64,000 nt of DNA from Litoditis marina (lineage: Eukaryota; Nematoda; Chromadorea; Rhabditida; Rhabditidae): assembly GCA_964036275.1 (NCBI GenBank), contig OZ038435.1, forward strand, positions 3,906,001-3,970,000, in the 5' to 3' direction. A program made the translations under genes and the position numbers. Below are positions 57,001-64,000 of this stretch, one piece after another (position 1 is the stretch's first letter; each line of letters opens with the position of its first letter). The notes under the pieces are model-generated. The model worked only from the letters and a program-made list of their open reading frames with translations, did no database searches and was not told the DNA's origin.

Positions 57001-59977
57001 GCCCATGTTTTGTTTAATGTATATCGAACAACTCACTGTACTGTTGCCTTCTCAGACAGAACCTGGGGTAGTTAGAGGGGGACATAAGGGGGCGTGGCTT
57101 ATTGGTTCAGGCTTAGCTCGAAGAATCAATTCCACGCGCCAGTTTTTGAGTCTTCAATGCGGCAAAACTGCGGTTTAGAGTGAATAAAATTGAATTAAGA
57201 GTGAAAAAATGGAGACTAGTGAGAAAATTAGATCTAGATGCATAAATTTTCTCAGACTTTGTTTGAAGATGAAGAAGTTCTGTTTTTAGAATATGGAACT
57301 TAGGGGGGTACTTACTCTGGAGTTCGTTACCGCACGACTTGGTACCAGACGGCTAAGTCCTATGAGAATTGTCATAGTATGGCCGAACTCTATGTGATCT
57401 GGGAAGAAAGGCATACTGTACCCCACAGTTTCAGCTGTGTATCGTTTTCAGTTGAAAACTAGATTTTGCTCCAAGTGAAACTATTACCAGGTCGGAAACT
57501 CGGCGCAGTCTGCCATTGACTTCAACAATCCGTTCCTGACCGTTTCCGTTCCGGAGGAACTGCGGAAAAACTCGGATCTCATGAATACTCTGACGGAGAA
57601 CTCACGGAAACTGCAGACGCATTGGGACACCAGGGCCACACTTCTAGACATTCTCAAGGTTCGATATTTGATCTACACAACCTGTTGTTCGTATTTCGAT
57701 AAGGTGAATAAGGCAGTGCCCGATTCTCGTTATAGTTTGATCTCTATACACGCCATAATGAATATCAACCAAAAACTGCGGGATCCAACAACAAAAACAG
57801 AAAGAATATCTCAGCCTAGCACATCACGTAACTGTCAGGCTGAGAGGTGCAATTCTCTGATTCTCGGAAGAACGCGATAACAATCGTGTAAAAGTTCAGC
57901 GGTTCAATTTCACTGCGTAAACACGACGGAGACTATACTTCAGTGGCAGCCTCAAACGGATTTCGCCTCGCGCGAGTTCCGAAGATTTGAAGGTGAAAAA
58001 GGTTCTTCGTATCTGCGAAAAATGCCCGGAAACCGAACTTGTGCCAATCTCCAAATAAACTTCGGGTACTGTATTTGCCAGTTTGAAAAGGAGACCCTCG
58101 ACAGGTCGGTTCTAGTCTCTGGCGTAGTATGTTTTTACAACTATACTCACCTTATTTCTCACCTTATAACTTCTCCACTCAGATCCTGTAATTTCACAGC
58201 TAACTATAACTCTAAGAATTGGTCAATCTTCCATCGCTTCAGTTTATAGCACGCTTCTACTCTGCGCGCGTCAAATATATCATTGGGTTAAGGGATGAAA
58301 CCTACCTTGACGCTCTAACCATTTGGATCGTTTTTTTTTTCTGAATTTGGCTGCTTTTTACTTGTTTTGTCAACATAGATATCAATTTGCGATCTTCTGA
58401 ATAAAGCTGGAATACTTTTTTCTTCAGCAAAACCGATTTGTCTGTTAGAATCGGTCAGTTACTGGTGGATGAGGTAAACAGAAGAGTCGAAGAAGGGGGC
58501 GTGGCTTGGAAGTGCGCCAAATGGAAGATGAAACAGGTACTCAAACATTCCTCAACCAATCGGTCAGTCATCTTTGTAGCGGCCCCAACGAGAGAGTGTG
58601 CAGGTCAGATAAACCCAGACTGACTTAACCTGTCTGCGGCCTCATCGACCTATATGCTGTCTCGCTTTCACTTCTCGATTTGGAGATTCGCATGAGTGCG
58701 CTGCTGTATTCTTAGATTGAACTACATATCAAACATGATTTTCTATCAAAGTTACCATTAGGACACTATTGTTTGGGAAACCTGGCCATTTTCTGATTCC
58801 AAGTTGCTTTTGCAGGTTCTGAGTATCTCTGCCTACCTCCCACGTATTTCTGTCGACGCGTATCACCTCCAGATACTCACTGCCCTACCGAATAATGCCA
58901 CTTTTGAAGTCAGTTTTATACTACCGCCTTCACGCGTACAGAAAACAGAATGCACACTTCTTGAAATCATGCTGTTGTAAGGGTTGACAACTGCTATCAC
59001 GCACTGGAGAAATATACGAACTTTTGCACGGGCAACTGACCTTCTAAGTTCAAACTGCAGAAGTACACTTGCGTGTGAAACACCGAATAACGCCACTTTT
59101 GAGGTCAGTTCCACCCCGCAACTTCGTGATTTGGCCTGAATTCCGATTACAAACTTCAAAATTATTCAGAACTTACACTATTCACTGAGACTCTAAATTC
59201 ACCCTGTAGAAGTTCACGTGCATGTGAAACAGACCATAAGTTTTGTACTCTTCTCAAGTATCCCAAAAACATTCAATGTGTGGGAGTCACCTAACATTTG
59301 TTTCAGTTTAGTATCGATGCACGCCGCAATTCCCGAATTTGGAGCGGAAATAATGAGATAAAACTACAAAAACAGCCGTGTAAAGCTATCGGCAGCTGGT
59401 ATATATGGGATATTTCGGTACTGCCAGATCCCTTATGAAAAGTCTTAGTTATATGAATAATTTCAAATATCCCAGTTATTCATATTATACAGTGCACTTG
59501 TCCACTATGGGTTTATTGCAGACACAGACATAGTATATCACATCAACATGTAGGGCTCATGGCAGAGTCAGTGACTCTTCCACAAGTCTGAAGTGAAACG
59601 TCCAAGAGCTCTCTTTCTCCTTTCTTTCGCGCCTTGTATAGTCCTCTAACGCTCCGCCTCCTGCTATCCTGCATCTAAATATGGCCTGAAACGTTTGGTT
59701 GTGAAATACTAGGTTGGCCTTGTTGGCTAACGTGACAAAGCAATGTACACCGTGTAGGCCCATTTTTCGAAGGAGAAACATCTTTCTGTTGCTTCAGGCG
59801 ATTCTGCTGCGAAAACCGGACGGTTCGTTCTTGATTTCCGGCTTAGACCGGAGAGACGCCTACAAAAGTAGGGGGGATTGTGTGCAGTTCGGGCTGGAGG
59901 CAATATGCGACTGTCAACATGTTCTCTTCTATGTGGTACCCAAGACATGGATCAGGTTCATCGATCGATACCTGTAG
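51056..59977 (+). CDS. DUF229 family protein, copy D (643 aa, 17 exons)
   Basis: Complete paralog. Exons: 51056-51061, 51315-51459, 51636-51709, 52828-52937, 53597-53755, 54045-54131, 54539-54651, 55077-55216, 55408-55496, 55975-56105, 56398-56510, 56669-56722, 57491-57658, 57944-58104, 58428-58536, 58816-58908, 59798-59977 (1932 nt, TAG). The first coding exon is only ATGAAA; joined to exon 2 it gives MKVSIIFRIFGCLCLIS, a signal anchor. This start is supported by its conservation in copy E. Motifs: DSTANTQAEK at D185, [38 protein letters not shown] at D400 followed by FEV rather than VG or [38 protein letters not shown]. Intron 3 carries an antisense LINE fragment. The intron after exon 16 contains a decayed duplicate of that exon's 3' end. 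Confidence 0.93.
51714..52133 (-). pseudogene. LINE (RTE-like) reverse transcriptase C-terminal remnant
   Basis: An uninterrupted 139-codon frame with SEWRPFDRERVRGRPMVRW, RDELVE and later W..A motifs, the pattern found at the C-terminal end of non-LTR retrotransposon polymerases (WRP.D..R.RGRP..RW.D). No endonuclease or polymerase core is nearby, so it is a 5'-truncated insertion. It lies antisense in intron 3 of copy D and starts four bases after the exon 3 donor. Confidence 0.8.
52374..52447. repeat. GTAGTTTGATC hairpin element
   Basis: Arms TTTTGTAGTTGGATCGC and GAGATCAAACTACAATAA. Intron 3 of copy D. Confidence 0.78.
52590..52815. repeat. GGTTCGG-rich degenerate repeat
   Basis: Scattered GGTTCGG, CCGAACC and GGTTCCAACTT words in both orientations just upstream of exon 4 of copy D. 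No clear unit boundaries. Confidence 0.5.
52955..53111. repeat. CTCATGAG-type MITE, copy 8
   Basis: Left end eroded (AAACCGTCAAAACTAATGAG); right end GGATTGCTACGCCGCC intact. Intron 4 of copy D. Confidence 0.82.
53345..53412 (-). repeat. degenerate tRNA-like (SINE-like) module
   Basis: The minus strand has ACAGCACAGTGGTTAGCACC (A-box like) and a perfect B box GGTTCGATTCC about 35 bases downstream. Stem pairing fails for a real tRNA. Intron 4 of copy D. Confidence 0.62.
53797..53945. repeat. foldback MITE (GACGCAGGATG family), diverged
   Basis: TTATCCCAACCTGCATCTC at the left, GAGACGCAGGACGGAATGAA with GCCGGGATGTTCT at the right. Intron 5 of copy D. Confidence 0.75.
55270..55338. repeat. GTAGTTTGATC hairpin element, degenerate left arm
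   Basis: Right arm GAGATCAAACTACAACAC is intact; the left arm is reduced to GAAGGTTGACCCCG. Intron 8 of copy D. Confidence 0.6.
56819..56917. repeat. CACGTGA hairpin element
   Basis: Arms AGTCACGTGAAG and TTTCACGTGGCTGTGC with AATGAGGAAGCGTGC and CTGCTGTG inside. Intron 12 of copy D. Confidence 0.8.
56926..56943. repeat. (TA)n microsatellite
   Basis: Short pure TA run directly behind the CACGTGA hairpin. Confidence 0.85.
57730..57802. repeat. GTAGTTTGATC hairpin element, degenerate
   Basis: Arms GTTATAGTTTGATCTC and GGGATCCAACAACAAAAAC. Intron 13 of copy D. Confidence 0.6.
59302..59375. repeat. GTAGTTTGATC hairpin element, degenerate
   Basis: Arms GTTTCAGTTTAGTATCG and GAGATAAAACTACAAAAACA. 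Intron 16 of copy D. Confidence 0.6.
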
Positions 59978-61390
59978 TATAGTGAGGGTACCGAAACAGA
60001 CCCTAGAGTACTGTACACATATCCTTCTGCTGTGTCCAAATGACATTTATTTAGGTACATAGATGTTTTTCCGCGTCCATGTATATTATTTCTCACGGCA
60101 GTGTACCTAAATACCTACCCCTGACAGCTGGTTTATGTGTGAAGACAGCTGGTTTATGTGTGGTAGTATGGTAGCAGACCACACTTCTTTTGACGCGATA
60201 TTACTGTGCATCGTTTTTCTGCTGTGTTGTATTAATGTTATTGCGATTGCATGAAATTGTATTCTACGTCTCGTTTCTTAGCATATTGAACTGTTGTTTG
60301 TTGGTCTTATAAATGAATATTATTGGACATATTTCATGGTGATTTTCCAAACAGAGATACCGGGCGGTTTTCGAGTTGAAAATCACCGACGTTCTTCTAT
60401 AGTGCCTGCCAAATTTATGAAATATTTGCCTCATGGAGGACTCGAACCGCGCAGATTAGTAGGTATTGCGGGCTTCGAAAAAGGGTCGATTAGAGTTTTC
60501 TCGGTTATTTGTGAACCTTTTTCTGATCTAAAAAAAGAGAGGTAGAGGAGGAGAAGTTCTATGAAGGTTTCAGAATTCAATTGAATCTATTGTGTTTGGG
60601 CAAAGTTGTGAGAAATCTTGTTTCGCCGAAATGGCTTCGTTCATGTGCTGTCGTTGGATATTAGTGTCTGGTTCGATTTGGGCGCCATTGCGCGCGGTAA
60701 TTGTACCTGGTGTGTATGCTTGTTGGTTGATCAGTTTTCAATATTTTCTTGTAGTTTTGTTATGTACATCAGAACCTTTTCCAGTTTGCAGTAGCTAAGA
60801 AAATTTTAGTCTTTAAACTTTTTAGGGATCTCTATTGCTGGTTAGGTCACAACATTTGTCGAAATAATGAGCAGATTGGCTATTGAGTGCGATGGATTTT
60901 TAATTGATTTGCGCTGAAAAGTTCATCGGATTTCCGCAAATCATACAAACTAAAATACAACTTCTTACGCTGAATTCGATTGTGTTAATAGTTCTTCTCC
61001 TTTACATGCCGTATGTTTGGCGACCTGTTTGTTTTCAACCCCAGGTTCTCTTGGATTGTGACCTCTGAAGTTAAAATCCAAGTTGTTTCACTAGATTCTT
61101 TTCACTAGCTTGTTCACTAGTGGATAACAAGCTCGGTTTTTGAAGCTTGTTTTACAAGTTGGGCGCGGGGTTACGGTAGCCGGTCAAACGGGTCAGGGCA
61201 GGCTGGCTCTTCCTTAATACCAGCTTATAAATAATAACCGACACAATATTAGATTTTCTGTTCTATAACGAATATTTGTGGTTTAATCAAACAAAAAAAA
61301 AACCTAACTGCAGTGGGGGGCGATACTTCAATTTTCCCAACGTTTTTTAAAGCGTTAAACTTCTTTAAGATTAGAGAAAACGAGATCAAT

Positions 61391-61850
61391 CAGTATGAAA
61401 AACGAGTGTGAAAGACATATCGATTAGTATTTTCACTAAAGTGTATGAGAAATATAAAAGGAGTTCAATGAGTTTAATTTGAGATGAAAATCTAATCTCG
61501 CATTTGAAGTATTACGGGTGATTTCGCGAACGAACCTTAATTGAGAGTAATTTAAAACCGAATAAAATTTTGCTTGGAGCAGCAGAAATGTCAACGAACC
61601 CCCCGGAATGAGAGAATAATATTGACGTAACTGAAAATAGCAACATCAACACCGTACAATGAATTTTGAACGAACAAACGTGCACACACTGCACAACAAC
61701 AAACTTCGCACAAGACTTTTCGAGAATGCGAGATCAGATTCTCTTCTCAAATTAAATTCATTGAACTCCTTTTCACCTTTTATATTTCTCATTCATTTCA
61801 GTGAAAAAACTAATCGATCTGTCTCACACTCGTTTTTCATACTAATACTG
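61391..61850. repeat. foldback element with about 115-bp arms
   Basis: The left arm (AGTATGAAAAACGAGTGTGA onward to about 61505) is complementary to 61726-61850 (ending CACACTCGTTTTTCATACT). Shared inner words include AATATAAAAGGAGTTCAATG. About 220 bp of loop. Confidence 0.85.
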
Positions 61851-62266
61851 TTCAGTTCCATTCCCCTCCTGATTTCTGGTTTGATCTCAATAGGCCGTTG
61901 ACAAATTCGGCAACACTGCTCGTCTCGCACTCTCTCGCTCTCATCCCTGCCAGCATCCCATACTAGATACGGCGCACTGGCGAGTGTGGTCAGTTGGTTC
62001 TTTGATCCGACGATTGCTGAGATATATTTGCATGGATCCGTCATAAAAATTTGGTAGTCTTTTTAAAACAAGACAAATTATAGAGAAGGTGCAACAGGTT
62101 GTTGCTCATGGCAGTCAATTGACAGAATGTTGAATCGTGTTTCACTATTCAACATTATTCAACCTATCCTCTAAGTGTTTATTGATTTGAGCTCTCACTT
62201 CTCTACTGATTAGATCGTTCCTCGTACAGATAGTACTCTCGATGAAGAGTGGTTGAGCGAATTAGT

Positions 62267-62330
62267 GTTCTAGTTTGATCTCATTGTAACTTGCAATATA
62301 AACCCATGCGGATCAACCTACAAACACAGG
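62267..62330. repeat. GTAGTTTGATC hairpin element
   Basis: Arms TTCTAGTTTGATCTC and GCGGATCAACCTACAAACAC. Confidence 0.68.
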
Positions 62331-63044
62331 ACATGTATGGAGTATGGTACAAAGACAGTATTATCAAACATTCGATATTTGGTAGAAAACAATCGCGCGC
62401 AGCGCGAAGCGCTGTGCGAGATTTGTCTTTGGTCCGGCTATGTTTATTGAGTTATGACCATAGTTGCTTTCGTTGACCTTGTATGATGATGGTTCATTGA
62501 ATTTTACTGTTTGAAGAGTTTGCCTCAAGGCACGACTGACTCCATCTGTAGATGTGGTCTAGTTTTGCTGTATTTGTAGTTTGATTCAATTTCTGCCACT
62601 TTTCAGTACTGATGTGAAAACAGATGAAATGCGGTCGTACATTATTTGTGAACAGATGAGATAGTGTGTAGATCAAAGATACGCAGGTTTGCCGGTCTCT
62701 CGCCGAATAAATAAAAAGCTCGACAAATAAAGATTGAACTAGAAGAAGAGGATTATTAAAGTAAAGAAGTTGGTACGTTTTGCCTCTACCCCATGGAGCG
62801 CAATATTCGCTAGGTATTTGACAGGTTTCTCATATTTTTTGACGTTCATGGTTATAGGGAGGATTATAGCAATAGACATGTTTCGACTTCAACGTTTCGA
62901 CTTCAACGTTAATTTCAATTAGCATAACGTTTAACAGACATTGATAGACATGAAAACACGTTTGAGTGACGGGTATTGTTCACAAAAAGCTGACCAGTCT
63001 AACAAGTAACTCGAGCAACTGCATTTCTATTCTCAGCTTCAAGC

Positions 63045-63455
63045 ATGAAAGTAAGTTCTTTTGTGCTCCTGGTATGGAATAACCTGCTACCAAAGTCTTA
63101 GATTATTGCTCAATACGGATTACCACATTTTAACTTGAACCTCCAATCAACTCCATAAAACAGACACATTTTTCTATCGTTTTCAGAATTTGTTCATGTG
63201 TGAAGTTCCAAATTTCAGAGACAGAAGTAATATTCTAATTATAATAAGTTGAAATACACGTTCTTCCGTTGTATGGCTGTTTTCATCATCAAATTCTAAT
63301 TGAGTTTCAGGTTTCGGTCATCTTCAGAATATTTGGCTGCTTTTGTCTCATTAGTATATTATTTTGGTATGTTTATATGGATTATCTATCTATTGATGCG
63401 TATGTTGAACCGACTATCGATGCCTATGTTGAACCGAAGGAAAACATTTCTCAAG
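63045..63455 (+). CDS. DUF229 family protein, copy E, 5' end only
   Basis: Two exons are visible: 63045-63050 (ATGAAA) and 63311-63455. They encode MKVSVIFRIFGCFCLIS and then ILFWYVYMDYLSIDAYVEP, nearly identical to copy D. A TTCTCAG acceptor ends at 63036, nine bases before the ATG, as expected for trans-splicing. The donor after exon 2 is in the same phase as in D. The exon that would follow is not found before the window ends; the intron is enlarged by two MITEs (63476-63625 and from 63922). The rest of the gene should lie to the right. Confidence 0.85.
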
Positions 63456-63475
63456 GTAAGTTGAGATTTCTCCTT

Positions 63476-63625
63476 AGTACGTATGCTAAAACATCCCGGC
63501 ACCTTCATCCCATCCTGCGTCTCTCGGTCTGCCTTACTATTTCGTGCCACTCTGTTTATAGCAGAGAAATAGCGTATGCTTGTGGAGACGCAGGATGGTA
63601 TAAAAGATCTTCTAGCATACGTACT
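63476..63625. repeat. foldback MITE (GACGCAGGATG family)
   Basis: Arms AGTACGTATGCTAAAACATC and CTTCTAGCATACGTACT, with CATCCTGCGTCTC/GAGACGCAGGATG inside. Intron 2 of copy E; absent from the matching intron of copy D. Confidence 0.9.
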
Positions 63626-63921
63626 CTGGTCAGGGAAACCTTTGCAGAGAGTTTGTTCATTTGAGATTCTTCGGGTCCGAGTTAATTTTCACAGTTCAGT
63701 TCCACATAAAACAATCCTATTTCACCTGATGGAGATTTTCGTTTGCTTCTTTCCAAAACGTATCATTAGAACATTCAATTTTCTGTAACTGAAGAACTTT
63801 CCCGGTCATCCCTGGTACTCAAAAACATATCGTAGGATCATGTATGACATAAACTTTACTCACGAATTATCTCATGAAATGGTCTCCTGATACATTGGGA
63901 GTCTGCTAGCCCGCCAGATGT

Positions 63922-64000
63922 ACTTGGCATACTATAACATCCGGGTACACTCATCCCATCCTGTGTCTCTCGCTTTGCGCACTCTTTCGCTTGTATCCCG
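63922..64000. repeat. foldback MITE (GACGCAGGATG family), cut by the window end
   Basis: ACTTGGCATACTATAACATC and CATCCCATCCTGTGTCTCTC form the left arm. The homologous intron of copy D keeps only its first part (51550-51590). Confidence 0.75.

Larger units (their letters stand above)
59978..63044. other. intergenic region between DUF229 copies D and E
   Basis: Holds a foldback (61391-61850) and the segment from 62512 that duplicates the upstream region of copy D. The open frame at 60294-60545 has no recognised domain; inside it GGACTCGAACC resembles an inverted B box but no A box pairs with it. No gene is called. Confidence 0.5.

Noticed and set aside
60294..60545. 83-codon frame containing a B-box-like word in reverse
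   Set aside because: No protein domain and no A box at the right distance.
1..64000. CRISPR arrays, operon-type bacterial genes or viral genes
   Set aside because: The window is eukaryotic with spliced genes; tandem repeats here are minisatellites and no spacer-repeat pattern is present.

Overview
The window looks like a piece of a nematode chromosome, most likely Caenorhabditis or a close relative. Genes have many small exons, introns end in TTTCAG-type acceptors, some ATGs sit right behind an acceptor-like TTTTCAG (as expected for spliced-leader trans-splicing), and the gene content (DUF229 array, MATH-BTB gene) is typical of Caenorhabditis. The species cannot be fixed from sequence alone.

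Layout. 1-1802: the 3' part of ribosomal protein L6 (+), with two copies of a structured element in consecutive introns that look like H/ACA snoRNAs. 2561-9261: a complete 21-exon ribonucleotide reductase large subunit gene (rnr-1, -), convergent with rpl-6, with a perfect E2F-type palindrome 363 bp upstream of its ATG. 11133-64000: an array of DUF229 (sulfatase-like fold, type II membrane or secreted) paralogs, here called A (+, 11133-20115), B (-, 31327-40395), C (+, 41852-49954), D (+, 51056-59977) and E (+, only its first two exons). A, B, C and D were rebuilt exon by exon. Their spliced lengths (1935, 1956, 1926 and 1932 nt) are all multiples of three and their exon boundaries match almost one for one. 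B and C are head to head. A and B are separated by an 11 kb transposon-rich block holding one MATH-BTB (BATH) gene (-, about 23.8-26.2 kb).

The rest is dominated by small non-autonomous repeats: several MITE or hairpin families, large foldback elements (20.6-21.6, 27.2-28.1, 29.0-30.3, 36.8-37.9 and 61.4-61.9 kb), TTCGAG minisatellites, two nearly identical inverted 370-bp elements built of long C/G runs, degenerate tRNA-like modules and one LINE reverse-transcriptase remnant. These sit in DUF229 introns and intergenic DNA; the rnr-1 introns hold little more than GA microsatellites.

The housekeeping genes (translation and dNTP supply) are independent of the array. The DUF229 paralogs presumably act in the secretory pathway on an unknown substrate. 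The most notable points are the DUF229 array with a damaged splice acceptor in copy A, the paired C/G-run elements, the foldback with outward-facing tRNA-like modules nested in a MITE, and the candidate intronic snoRNA pair. All exon calls are manual and rest on splice consensus and paralog comparison.
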